Positions 17,251 through 25,596 of a stretch of DNA of 64,000 nucleotides are shown here, piece by piece. The stretch lies in assembly GCF_014192275.1 (NCBI RefSeq), contig NZ_JACHXR010000016.1:1-64000 (forward strand), given 5' to 3'. The notes beneath the pieces were generated by a model. The model was not told where the DNA came from. It saw nothing but the letters and a program-made list of their open reading frames with translations, and ran no database searches. Position 1 is the stretch's first letter. Each line of letters opens with the position of its first letter. This DNA comes from Halomonas stenophila (lineage in GTDB: Bacteria; Pseudomonadota; Gammaproteobacteria; Pseudomonadales; Halomonadaceae). Both the position numbers and the translations under genes were made by a program.

Positions 17251-18372
17251 GTGGCCGACCAGAACAAAGTAATCGCCTTCTACGATGAACGCACGCTGCT
17301 GCATCAGCCGAGTATCGACGTTCCCTTTCTGCCCAACCGCATGGATCGCCGTATCCGCCAGCTGCTCGCCGGGCTCTCCATCCCCTGGAAGTACCCGGAG
17401 CACCCCGCCCGCCTCACGGCGATCCGCCAGCTGCTCGAGAGGGAGCCCATCCCCGACCTGGTCTTCGAGGCGGGCCGGGAGGCCTCCCATGAGCAACTCG
17501 CCAGGGTGCACACGACCTCCTTCCTGCGCGACATCTTCAGCCTGGAGGGGGCCAATACCTGGCTCGACGTGGACACCACCGCCGTCTCGCCGGGCAGCAT
17601 CGAGGCGGCCCGAGTGGCGGCGGGCACGGCCATCGCCGCCGTCGAAGCGGTGGTCGACGGACGCGCCGAGAGCGCCTTCGCCCTGGTGAGACCGCCCGGC
17701 CACCATGCCGAGCCGGTGCGCGCCCGGGGCTTCTGCCTGTTCAACAACGTGGCGGTAGCGGCCGCCCACGCCCAGTCAGCGCTGGGGTGCGAGCGGGTGT
17801 TGATCGTCGACTGGGATGCCCATCACGGCAACGGCACCCAGGAGATCTTCTGGGCCTCCCCGGACGTGATGCTGTTCGATATCCACCGGGCCGCTCCCTT
17901 CTATCCGGGATCGGGCCGGCTCGAGGAGATCGGTGCCGGCCTCGGCGAGAGCACCACCGTGAACGTGCCGGTACCCGGCGGCACCGGTGACGAAGCCTAC
18001 CTGACGGCCTTCCGGGAGATCCTGGCACCGGCGGCGGACTGGTTCCAACCCGATCTGATCCTGGTCTCGGCAGGGTTCGACGCCCATTGGCAGGATCTGG
18101 CCCTGAATGTTTCCTACGACGGATTCGGGGCCATGACCGGCTTCCTCCAGGCTCTGGCGCGCCGCCACTGCAAGGGGCGCCTGGCCTTCGTGCTGGAAGG
18201 CGGCTACAACCTTGAATCGGTGTCGCGGGGCGTTCACAGCGTACTCTCCGTGCTCGCCGGAACTCCCCCTGCCGAACCCGGCAGCCGAGGCCTCTCCGAG
18301 GTGCAGGCCGCAGCGGCATTTCATCGCGATGCCTTCATCGACAGCGATGCCAGTGGCGGGGCTCCCCGATGA
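17251..18372 (+). CDS. Histone-deacetylase-family amidohydrolase
   Basis: A 373-residue protein of the HDAC/acetylpolyamine amidohydrolase family. It has LVRPPGHHAEPVRARGFCLF (active-site His pair), VLIVDWDAHHGNGTQEIFW (zinc Asp and His), ILVSAGFDAHWQD (zinc Asp) and FVLEGGYNLESV (Gly-Gly-Tyr with the transition-state Tyr). It deacetylates small molecules such as acetylpolyamines, or proteins; bacterial members act mostly on small substrates. The start codon GTG is used (GTGGCCGACCAG). It stands alone, convergent with the VIT-like gene. Confidence 0.93.
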   Translation: MADQNKVIAFYDERTLLHQPSIDVPFLPNRMDRRIRQLLAGLSIPWKYPEHPARLTAIRQLLEREPIPDLVFEAGREASHEQLARVHTTSFLRDIFSLEGANTWLDVDTTAVSPGSIEAARVAAGTAIAAVEAVVDGRAESAFALVRPPGHHAEPVRARGFCLFNNVAVAAAHAQSALGCERVLIVDWDAHHGNGTQEIFWASPDVMLFDIHRAAPFYPGSGRLEEIGAGLGESTTVNVPVPGGTGDEAYLTAFREILAPAADWFQPDLILVSAGFDAHWQDLALNVSYDGFGAMTGFLQALARRHCKGRLAFVLEGGYNLESVSRGVHSVLSVLAGTPPAEPGSRGLSEVQAAAAFHRDAFIDSDASGGAPR

Positions 18373-18396
18373 GGAAGGGCGGCATCGGGCGCCGGC

Positions 18397-19155
18397 TCAG
18401 AGCGCCACGCCGAACCAGGCCTGCGCCAGGTAGCCGGTGAGAAAGGCCAGGCCGGCCGCCGCGCCCCCCATCAGCAGCGTGCGCAGCCCCGACTGCCACA
18501 CCGGCCGCTGGTAGACCAGGCTCTTGAGCATGCCGATCAGCAGGAACATGAAGGCGGCGATCGCCAGGCTGGCGAGGAAGCGGTGCCAGGGCAGGATGCC
18601 GGGCAGCGCATAGGGCACCAGCGGCATCGCCCCCACCACCAGGAAGGCCAGGAAGGTCACCAGCGCCGAGCGCCACGGGCTCAGCGCCACACGCTGCAGG
18701 CCATGTTCCTCGGTGAGCATGGTCTCCACCCAGACCTCCCGGTCGCGGCTGATGGTCTCCACCACCTGCTGCAGGACCTCCCCCTCGAAGCCCTTGCGGG
18801 CATAGATCTGGCGGATCTCCTCCCGCTCGCCCTCGGGCACCAGGTCGATATGTTCGCGCTCGCGCTCCCGGGCACGCTCCACGCCCTCGCGCTGCGCCTG
18901 GACCGCCTCGTAGTTGCTGATCGCCATGCTGAAGCCGTCGGCCAGCAGATTGGCGAAGCCCAGTACCAGCGCCACGTGGGCCGAGAAGCCCGCGCCGAAG
19001 GCCCCCGAAACCACCGCGAAGGTGGTCACGCAACCGTCGATGGCCCCCAGGATGGCATCCGGCGTGCTCTGGGCACGGGCCGGTGCCTCGAGTCGACGGC
19101 GGATCGCCTCGGGGTCGTGGTACTCCTTCAGCGCCTGCTGCTTGCTGCGCTTCAT
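18397..19155 (-). CDS. VIT1/CCC1-like membrane protein
   Basis: A 252-residue protein with TPDAILGAIDGCVTTFAVVSG near residue 30, the signature of the VIT1/CCC1 iron and manganese transporter family. This is followed by GFANLLADGFSMAISNY in helix 2, a charged cytosolic segment rich in Glu and Arg (about 85-150) and three C-terminal helices. Members move Fe(II) or Mn(II) across membranes, usually to export or store the metal. The start MKRSKQQAL has GGAGGA upstream. It may protect the cell from metal excess; the metal cannot be told from the sequence. Confidence 0.87.
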   Translation of the reverse strand: MKRSKQQALKEYHDPEAIRRRLEAPARAQSTPDAILGAIDGCVTTFAVVSGAFGAGFSAHVALVLGFANLLADGFSMAISNYEAVQAQREGVERAREREREHIDLVPEGEREEIRQIYARKGFEGEVLQQVVETISRDREVWVETMLTEEHGLQRVALSPWRSALVTFLAFLVVGAMPLVPYALPGILPWHRFLASLAIAAFMFLLIGMLKSLVYQRPVWQSGLRTLLMGGAAAGLAFLTGYLAQAWFGVAL

Positions 19156-19367
19156 GGTGTCTTCCTCCGCCACGCGGGCCCTGCCCGCCTTTTGCAGCGT
19201 CGTCAGCGGCGTTTCGCCTGTCCAGTCGGTCGACAGGGGCAGTTCCGGCGAAAGCCTGGCGCGCTCCCCTGAGCATACGCCCCGCACCGTCATCCCTCGA
19301 CGGTTGAGCCGGGGCGCCGAAACCCGGATGATCGAGACCACCCAAGGGCAAGCGAGGAGTGCCACCC

Positions 19368-19958
19368 ATGACCGAGCGACCATCGCCCCGCATCCTGGTC
19401 TTCGCCGGCAGCAGCCGGGAGGCCTCGTTCAACAAGCGCCTGGCCCGGCTCGCCGCCGAGCGCATCGAGGCTCACGGCGGCGCGCCGACCTTCGTCGACC
19501 TGCGCGACTACCCCATGCCGCTGTACAACGGCGACCTGGAGACCGCCGAGGGCCTGCCCGAGATGGCCGTGGCCCTGCGCGGGGTGCTCGCCGAGCACCA
19601 GGGGCTGATGATCGCCTCACCGGAATACAACGGCTTCATCACCCCGCTGCTCAAGAACACCATCGACTGGCTCACCCGCCCCCATGAGGGCGAGAGCGGC
19701 CTGGCACTGTTCCAGGGACGCCTCGCGGCGGTGGTCTCCGCCTCGCCGGGCGGACTCGGCGGCATCCGCAGCCTGGCGCTGATTCGCCAGCTGCTCGGCA
19801 ATATCGGCGTCACGGTGCTGCCGGACCAGCTGGCCGTGGCCCGGGCGGGGGATGCCTTCGGCGAGGATGGCCAGCTGGCGAGCGATGGCCATCGCGACAA
19901 GCTGGACGCCATCTGCCGGCGTCTGGCGGAGGACCTGCAGCGCCTGCGGGGACGCTGA
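19368..19958 (+). CDS. NADPH-dependent FMN reductase-like protein
   Basis: A 196-residue flavodoxin-fold protein. ILVFAGSSREASFNKRLAR (residues 9-27) binds the FMN phosphate, and MIASPEYNGFITPLLKNTID (near 82) is the conserved FMN_red signature, followed by VSASPGGLGGIRS. Family members (chromate or azo reductases, FMN reductases, ChrR-like) use NAD(P)H to reduce flavin, quinone or xenobiotics. GAGGAG lies upstream of the ATG. Neighbours give no clear substrate clue. Confidence 0.9.
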   Translation: MTERPSPRILVFAGSSREASFNKRLARLAAERIEAHGGAPTFVDLRDYPMPLYNGDLETAEGLPEMAVALRGVLAEHQGLMIASPEYNGFITPLLKNTIDWLTRPHEGESGLALFQGRLAAVVSASPGGLGGIRSLALIRQLLGNIGVTVLPDQLAVARAGDAFGEDGQLASDGHRDKLDAICRRLAEDLQRLRGR

Positions 19959-20024
19959 GCCCCGCGCCCCCCGCGGCGTCAGCGTCGCGGGGCCGCCACG
20001 GGACAAGGCCCGTGTCGGGCCCGA

Positions 20025-20321
20025 CTAACGCTCCCTCGCCTCGGCGATCGTCCAGGCCACCAGCCGGACCACCAGCGGCCTGACGATCAGCACCCCGGCG
20101 AAGGCCACCGGCATGGCCCGCACATAGGCCCGGGCCACGGTCGCCAGGTAGTCGGGGCCCATCCCCCCGGTCACCGCCGTGATCACCAGGCTCATCAACA
20201 GCGTCATCAGCGCCGACATGTAGATGGCAAAGACCACCGGGGCGAACCGCCGCGGCAGGCCAGCGCGGCGTTTGCCCGCGTCGCGTGACGCCGTCCCCTG
20301 GCGCCGGGTCGTGGTTGTCAT
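20025..20321 (-). CDS. DUF2798 small membrane protein
   Basis: A 98-residue protein with two hydrophobic helices (FAPVVFAIYMSALMTLLMSL near 27, and AMPVAFAGVLIVRPLVVRLV near 69) and a basic N-terminus. This is the pattern of DUF2798, whose function is not known. The gene is divergent from the LysR-family gene, 139 bases away, an arrangement in which the LysR often controls the small gene. A CACGGG/CCCGTG hairpin between this gene and the FMN reductase may end both transcripts. Confidence 0.85.
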   Translation of the reverse strand: MTTTTRRQGTASRDAGKRRAGLPRRFAPVVFAIYMSALMTLLMSLVITAVTGGMGPDYLATVARAYVRAMPVAFAGVLIVRPLVVRLVAWTIAEARER

Positions 20322-20460
20322 GGCATGACTCCTCGTTGTGTGTCCGATTTCGAGACAGCCACAGCCTAGCGCCCGCCCGGGATCTCCTGTAGACAGCGGC
20401 GGCTTGCTTCACTATCAATGTTTATTTACGAATCCGCCGCAAGATTGCTCGAGATCACCA

Positions 20461-21387
20461 ATGGATACCCTGCGCGCCATCGAAAGCTTCGTGAAGGCCG
20501 TGGAGGCCGGCAGCATCGCCGCCGGCGCCAAGCGGCTGGGCATCAGCGCCGCCGCGGCCAGCCAGGGCATCGCCCGCCTGGAGGCCTCGCTGGGGGTGCG
20601 GCTGCTGACGCGCACCACGCGGAGCATGTCGCTGACCGACAGCGGCGCGCTCTACTACCAGCGCGTCAGGCATATCGTCCGGGACATCGAACGCGCCCAT
20701 GACGCCATCTCCTCGCTGCAGGCGGAACCGCGCGGCCGCCTGCGGGTCGCCTCCACCGCCGCCTTCGGCCGCCATGTCCTGGCGCCGCTGATGCCGGAGT
20801 TCAACGCTCGCTTCCCGCACCTCTCCCTGGAGATCGTCACCACCGACCGCAGCGTCGACCATATCCGCGAGCACCTCGACGTCAGCATCCGCTTCACGCC
20901 CCAGCTGGAGGAAGGCCTGGTGGCCCGGCGCATCGCCTCCCTGCCCTTCCTGTTCTGCGCCTCGCCGGCCTACCTGGCGAAGGCGGGGCATCCCCGGGCA
21001 CCGGAGGAACTCCGCCACCACGACTGCCTGGCCTTCCGCTTCCCGCGGGATGGCCGCTTCATGAGCTGGGGCTTCATTCGCGACGGGGTGCGCTTCGAGC
21101 CGGACGTCAAGGCCGCCATGATCAGCGACGACATCGACGTGCTGACCCAGATGGCCCTCGCCGGGGGCGGCATCACCCGCCTGGCCGACTTCATCGCCCG
21201 GCCCCATATCGACCAGGGACGCCTGGTGCCGCTGTTCGAGGACCCCGGCAGCGACGGGGTCCAGGCCGTGTCGGAACCCATGGATATCTACCTGTGCGTC
21301 AGGGATCGCCACGAGTTCACCCCCAAGGTGAAGGCCTTCATGGACTACCTGGTCGAGCAGATGCCGCCTCGCTGGCGACCGCGCTAG
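20461..21387 (+). CDS. LysR-family transcriptional regulator
   Basis: A 308-residue LysR protein. Residues 1-60 hold the winged helix (LRAIESFVKAVEAGSIAAGA, then LGISAAAASQGIARLEASLG and TRTTRSMSLTDSG); the remainder is the two-lobed periplasmic-binding-like effector domain. It resembles the CrgA/AaeR branch (Arg-Gly-Arg-Leu-Arg-Val linker). The start ATGGATACC is the normal LysR beginning. The divergently placed DUF2798 gene is the most likely target. Its stop overlaps the end of the convergent MAPEG gene by four bases. Confidence 0.92.
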   Translation: MDTLRAIESFVKAVEAGSIAAGAKRLGISAAAASQGIARLEASLGVRLLTRTTRSMSLTDSGALYYQRVRHIVRDIERAHDAISSLQAEPRGRLRVASTAAFGRHVLAPLMPEFNARFPHLSLEIVTTDRSVDHIREHLDVSIRFTPQLEEGLVARRIASLPFLFCASPAYLAKAGHPRAPEELRHHDCLAFRFPRDGRFMSWGFIRDGVRFEPDVKAAMISDDIDVLTQMALAGGGITRLADFIARPHIDQGRLVPLFEDPGSDGVQAVSEPMDIYLCVRDRHEFTPKVKAFMDYLVEQMPPRWRPR

Positions 21388-21803
21388 GGGGGGACGACCG
21401 TGCTGCCCATGCCCTGGCTCGCCGCTCGCCAGACGATGTAGAGGCAGGCGGCCATGCCGGCCGCATAGACGCCGGAGCGCCACCAGGCGAGGTTGGCCGC
21501 ATAGAGCAGCGGATGCAGCAAGCGGCAGGCCAGGAACAGCCACGCCGCCCCGTCGAGGCCGTCGAGGTCCAGCCCGCTGCCGATGGCGATGACGCAGACG
21601 GCGGCAAACACCGCCAGCGACTCCCAGGCGTTGGCCTGGGCGGCGTGCACCCGGGCGCCCACCCCCGTGAGGCGCGCCTGCTGGGCTCGCGGATGGTGGT
21701 TGTCGAGCCGCCCGAGCTGGCGCACGCGATACAGGGCACCGATCCAGGCCAGCAGGATCGGCAGCAACGAGACGACGAACAGGACATGCAGGATAAGGGG
21801 CAT
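21384..21803 (-). CDS. MAPEG-family membrane protein
   Basis: A 139-residue protein with four hydrophobic helices and the MAPEG features: RARVHAAQANAWESLAVFAA-like block at residues 50-70 (Arg, Asn-x-x-Glu-Ser glutathione-site region) and CRLLHPLLYAANLAWWRSG near 92. MAPEG proteins are trimeric membrane enzymes related to microsomal glutathione transferases; many bacterial members of unknown substrate are annotated only at family level. It stands alone between LysR and the DCC-family gene. Confidence 0.88.
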   Translation of the reverse strand: MPLILHVLFVVSLLPILLAWIGALYRVRQLGRLDNHHPRAQQARLTGVGARVHAAQANAWESLAVFAAVCVIAIGSGLDLDGLDGAAWLFLACRLLHPLLYAANLAWWRSGVYAAGMAACLYIVWRAASQGMGSTVVPP

Positions 21804-21903
21804 GGTTCCTTCCCGGGTATCAGCTCACGGAACCCGCGCACAGGGTGCGTGCCAGCGGCCGTCCGGCGGCAGGGCCCTGGCCTCGGCCACGGCCGGGCGA
21901 GCC

Positions 21904-22272
21904 TCAGTCCAGCCGGCCCTCCCGGGCCAGGCGACGCCGGACCCAGTGGCGATAGCCCCGGGCCAGCAGGGGCTTGAGGCCCGGCAGGCCGATCAGCCAG
22001 GCCAGGGGCCTGAGCACGGGCACCCGGCGCATCAGCAGGATATAGGCATCCAGGCCGTCACACAGCCGTCCCTGCTCATCCTCGACATACAGCGAATGCA
22101 GGGCGTCGTGCGGGTCGATGCCCCGCTCGCGCAGCCGGTCCTCATGGCGCGTGACGTCGACCCACTCCACATCGGGTGCCCCGCCGGCCAACCGCTCGTA
22201 GCGGCGCCGCTCGCGCCGGCAGATGGGGCAGACGGCGTCGTAGTAGACCTTCACGGTGGGCTGGTCGGTCAT
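21904..22272 (-). CDS. DCC-family (DUF393) thioredoxin-like protein
   Basis: A 122-residue protein starting VKVYYDAVCPICRRERRRY. The YYD-x-x-CPIC motif is the redox site of the DCC/DUF393 family of thioredoxin-like proteins. RGIDPHDALHSLYVEDEQGR and GLDAYILLMRRVPVLRPLAW are the other conserved blocks. The predicted role is a thiol-disulfide reaction, with no known partner. It is downstream of the O-methyltransferase on the same strand (71 bases). Confidence 0.9.
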   Translation of the reverse strand: MTDQPTVKVYYDAVCPICRRERRRYERLAGGAPDVEWVDVTRHEDRLRERGIDPHDALHSLYVEDEQGRLCDGLDAYILLMRRVPVLRPLAWLIGLPGLKPLLARGYRHWVRRRLAREGRLD

Positions 22273-22343
22273 GGTGTCCTCACGGGATGGCGCGCGCTTT
22301 TCCGTCGCCCAGGAAGCCGCGACAGTCCGGCCCTCCTGGGCAC

Positions 22344-22943
22344 TCAGGCCTGAACGACGCGGGTGGCCAGCAGCTCGCCCTTGCCCACCGGGACCAGGCT
22401 GGAGACGAAAGCCGGGTCGTGCTCCACCAGCGCGACGAAGGGCGCGACCTCCTCGGCATGGGAGGTGGCGTTATCCATCACCAGCAGGCCGCCCGGGCTC
22501 AGCACGCGCCGCAGCATCGGCCACCAGTCCGGGTAGCGGGCCCGGTCGGCGTCGAGGAAGATCAGGTCCAGCGAGGCCTCGCCCTGGCGCTCGAGCACCT
22601 TCTCGGCATCGGCATGCAACGACTCGATCACCCCCTCCACGCCGGCGGCCGCGAAGTTCTCCCCGGCCTTCACCCACTTGTCGGTGGCCCACTCCACGGT
22701 GGTGACCCGGCCGCCGGTGGCCAGGGCCGCCTCGGCGAGCCACAGGGTGGAGTACCCATTGGAGGTGCCGACCTCCAGGATCTGCCGGGCGCCGGTGGCC
22801 CGGACCAGCACGCCGAGGAATTCCCCGGTGTCCGGCGTGATATTGAGCATTCGCTCTTGGCTCTCGCCGACGACCTGGTCGTTGGCCGCGCCGAAGGCCT
22901 CCAGCTCGGCCTTCACGGCCGACAGGGTTCCGGGTTCGTGCAT
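22344..22943 (-). CDS. Class I SAM-dependent O-methyltransferase
   Basis: A 199-residue protein with ILEVGTSNGYSTLWLAEA (SAM-binding motif I, near 55), VTTVEWATDKWVKAGENF (motif II) and LDLIFLDADRARYPDWWPML (metal- and substrate-site Asp, similar to COMT-type enzymes). It likely transfers a methyl group from SAM to a hydroxyl of a small molecule such as a catechol. The start MHEPGTLSAV has GGGAG upstream and gives the normal family length. The acceptor is unknown. Confidence 0.88.
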   Translation of the reverse strand: MHEPGTLSAVKAELEAFGAANDQVVGESQERMLNITPDTGEFLGVLVRATGARQILEVGTSNGYSTLWLAEAALATGGRVTTVEWATDKWVKAGENFAAAGVEGVIESLHADAEKVLERQGEASLDLIFLDADRARYPDWWPMLRRVLSPGGLLVMDNATSHAEEVAPFVALVEHDPAFVSSLVPVGKGELLATRVVQA

Positions 22944-23177
22944 CGCCTGCTCCCTTGGCAAACGGGGGGGTGGTCGTAGATGGCTCTGTCATGACAAGAC
23001 AACCGGATCCGGCGCCATGTTCCCATGGATGTCACCCGGCCCCGGCGGAGCGCAACGCTCGGGGCGGCACTTCGCTCGGCACGCGCCAGGGCGGCGATGC
23101 GCTGCCGACACGCGATTTCTCCCCCGTCGCCGGCCTGGCGCATACTCAGGTAAGCAGTCACTCACCGAGGTGCCGGC

Positions 23178-24905
23178 ATGCCCCAGCCCCACCAGGATGG
23201 CCGTTATCGCCATGAGTACCTGAGCCACAAGGCGCTCGGCCGCCAGCTCGAGGCCTGGGCCGAGGCCCACCCCGAGCTCGCCCACCTGCGCAGCATCGGC
23301 ACGACGCCGCAGGGCCGCGAGATCTGGGTGCTGACCATCGGCCCGGAACCCGACCGCCGGCGCCCCGGCGTCTGGGTGGATGGCAACATGCACGGCACCG
23401 AGCTGGCCGGCTCCAGCGTCGCCCTGGCCATCGCCGAGGCTGCCCTCGCCCTGCACCTCGACCCCGAGGCGCTGGCCGACGACTGGCCCGAGCCGCAGCG
23501 CGAGGCCCTGCGCGAGGTGCTGTTCTACATCTGCCCCCGGGTCTCGCCCGACGGGGCCGAGCAAGTGCTGAGCCAGGGCGGCTTCGTGCGCTCGGTGCCG
23601 CGACGCCACCCGGACAGCCCCGAGCGACCTCGCTGGTATGCCCAGGACCTGGACGGCGACGGCCGCTGCCGCTACCTGCGCCAGGCCGACCCGGCCGGCG
23701 ACTTCGTGGCCTCGACCCGCTACCCCGGGCTGATGCTGCCGCGGCGAGTGGACGATCCGCCGCCCTACTGGCGGCTCTACCCGGAGGGCGCCATCGAGCA
23801 CTGGGACGGCCAGACGATCCCCGAGCCGGACTGGCTGGCCGACACCCCCGACTTCAACCGCCAGTTTCCCTGGGGCTGGCAACCCGAGCCCGAACAGCTC
23901 GGCGCCGGCCAGCGGCCCGGCGCCGAGCCGGAGACCCGCGCCGTCATCGACTTCGCCCTGCGCCACCCCAACCTCTATGCCTGGCTGAACCTGCACACCT
24001 TCGGCGGGGTCTTCATCCGCCCCCTCTCCGATGCTCCGGACAGCCGCATGGCCCCGGCCGACCTGGCGCTCTATCGCCAGCTCGCCGACTGGGGCGAGGC
24101 ACGAGTCGGCTATCCCACGGTAAGCAGCTTCGAGGAGTTCTGCTACGAGCCCGAGACCCCGCTGCACGGCGACCTGATCGATTTCACCTACCACCAGCGG
24201 GGCTGCGTGGCGATCGTCTGCGAGCTCTGGGACCTGTTCCGCCGACTCGGACGGCCCACCCCCGAGCGCTTCATCGACCACTACACGAGCCTCGACCGCG
24301 AGGCGCTGGAGGGGCTGGCCCGCTGGGACCTCAGCGAGAACCGGCGGCGGCTGTTCGGCGACTGGCGGTCCCTGGTGCATCCCCAGCTGGGGCAGGTGGA
24401 GGTCGGCGGCCTGGACCCGGTCTGCGGGCTCTGGAACCCGCCTCCCGAGGCACTGCCCGAGCTCTGCGATGCCCTGGCCGATTACTGGCTGCGGGTCGCC
24501 GCCATGCTGCCGCGGCTGGTGATCGAGCAGCTGACCCTGACCCGGCTGGGGCCGCGTCAGCACCTGCTGGAGCTGACCGCCGCCAACCATGGCTACCTGC
24601 CGACGCAGGGCGTGCAGGCGGCGCGCGACCGGCCCTGGAACGGCGGCGTGGTGGCCTGGGCAAGCCCGCTGGGCTGCCGCCTGCACGGCTCCTGCCAAGC
24701 CCGCCAGGAACTGGGCCACCTCGACGGCTGGGGGCGCGGCCGGGGCGATGCCGCCCATATGCCCTGGTTCCAGCGCTCCCGGGGCAACAGCCACCAGGCC
24801 CGGGCGCGCTGGCTGATCGAGGGAGAGGGCGAGGTGACGGTGCGGGTCGAGAGCCCGCGGCTGGGCGGCATCACGCGCCGGCTGGCAGTCGAGGACGCCC
24901 GCTAG
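23178..24905 (+). CDS. M14-family metallocarboxypeptidase
   Basis: A 575-residue protein with the M14 zinc peptidase layout: WVDGNMHGTELAGSSVAL (His-x-x-Glu zinc ligands, near 70), RVSPDGAEQ, LNLHTFGGVFIRPLS (third zinc His) and CELWDLF (catalytic Glu region, near 355). After about residue 400 there is an extra C-terminal beta-rich domain. No signal peptide is evident, so it may act in the cytoplasm. Similar bacterial M14 proteins are uncharacterised; the peptide or amide substrate is not predictable. Confidence 0.87.
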   Translation: MPQPHQDGRYRHEYLSHKALGRQLEAWAEAHPELAHLRSIGTTPQGREIWVLTIGPEPDRRRPGVWVDGNMHGTELAGSSVALAIAEAALALHLDPEALADDWPEPQREALREVLFYICPRVSPDGAEQVLSQGGFVRSVPRRHPDSPERPRWYAQDLDGDGRCRYLRQADPAGDFVASTRYPGLMLPRRVDDPPPYWRLYPEGAIEHWDGQTIPEPDWLADTPDFNRQFPWGWQPEPEQLGAGQRPGAEPETRAVIDFALRHPNLYAWLNLHTFGGVFIRPLSDAPDSRMAPADLALYRQLADWGEARVGYPTVSSFEEFCYEPETPLHGDLIDFTYHQRGCVAIVCELWDLFRRLGRPTPERFIDHYTSLDREALEGLARWDLSENRRRLFGDWRSLVHPQLGQVEVGGLDPVCGLWNPPPEALPELCDALADYWLRVAAMLPRLVIEQLTLTRLGPRQHLLELTAANHGYLPTQGVQAARDRPWNGGVVAWASPLGCRLHGSCQARQELGHLDGWGRGRGDAAHMPWFQRSRGNSHQARARWLIEGEGEVTVRVESPRLGGITRRLAVEDAR

Positions 24906-24920
24906 CCGGGGCCTCCCGCA

Positions 24921-25490
24921 CTAGATGCCGATGTCCTCGTCGTACTCCTTGTCGGCGTGTTCCTGGAGCGGCGAGTCCTCGTCGCACTCGGGCGAGTGCG
25001 TGAAGGTCCGGGTGACGTCGAGCTCCCCCAGGTCCTGGATGGCACGCCGCCCCAGCAGCACCGGGTAGTTCATGTCGTCGCGATCCTCCAGGCTGAACTG
25101 CTCCTGGTAGCGGGTATCCCCCATGCAGATCGTCAGCAGCACCGCCGGGCGACGGTCCTGGCCGCCGGCGCCGGTGAGGAGCAGCCGGCGATAGACCTCG
25201 CGCTCGAACTGCTGGGACACCACCTCGCCGGTGGCCTCGTCCTCGACCTCGATCTCGAAGCGCACCCAGTCCTCGCCGTCGCGCTCGAACTCCTCGATGT
25301 CCTCGGCCTGCATGGAGGACGTCAGTGCGCCGCTGTCGAGCTTGGCCTTCAGCTCCACGCCCCAGGGCTCGATGGTGGTCTTCTCGACCCAGCCATACAC
25401 TTCGGGTTCGTCGTCGTCGGCGGCGGCGGTGCCACTCAGCAGGCAGGCCCCCAGCAGGGGGATCAGGGCGTGTCGCAGGGCGGTTCTCAT
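24921..25490 (-). CDS. Retropepsin-like aspartic protease (ATP-dependent zinc protease/RloA family)
   Basis: A 189-residue exported protein: a signal peptide to about residue 24 (LLGACLLSGTAAADDD), then KAKLDSGALTSSMQAEDIE with the D-S-G-A active-site turn of the retropepsin-like family once called ATP-dependent zinc proteases. RPAVLLTICMGDTRYQEQFS and MNYPVLLGRRAIQDLG are the other conserved blocks. The acidic C-terminus is unusual but common in halophile secreted proteins. It probably cleaves a periplasmic peptide or protein; partners are unknown. The start has AGGAG upstream. Confidence 0.86.
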   Translation of the reverse strand: MRTALRHALIPLLGACLLSGTAAADDDEPEVYGWVEKTTIEPWGVELKAKLDSGALTSSMQAEDIEEFERDGEDWVRFEIEVEDEATGEVVSQQFEREVYRRLLLTGAGGQDRRPAVLLTICMGDTRYQEQFSLEDRDDMNYPVLLGRRAIQDLGELDVTRTFTHSPECDEDSPLQEHADKEYDEDIGI

Positions 25491-25596
25491 TCCGGCTCCT
25501 CGGGTAACGCTGATGGATGGACGCGTGGTGAACGGGGCCCCGCATGGGCGCACCGCCTGCATGGACAGCCGGCGGGCAGGCGGGTTCCCCGTGGCG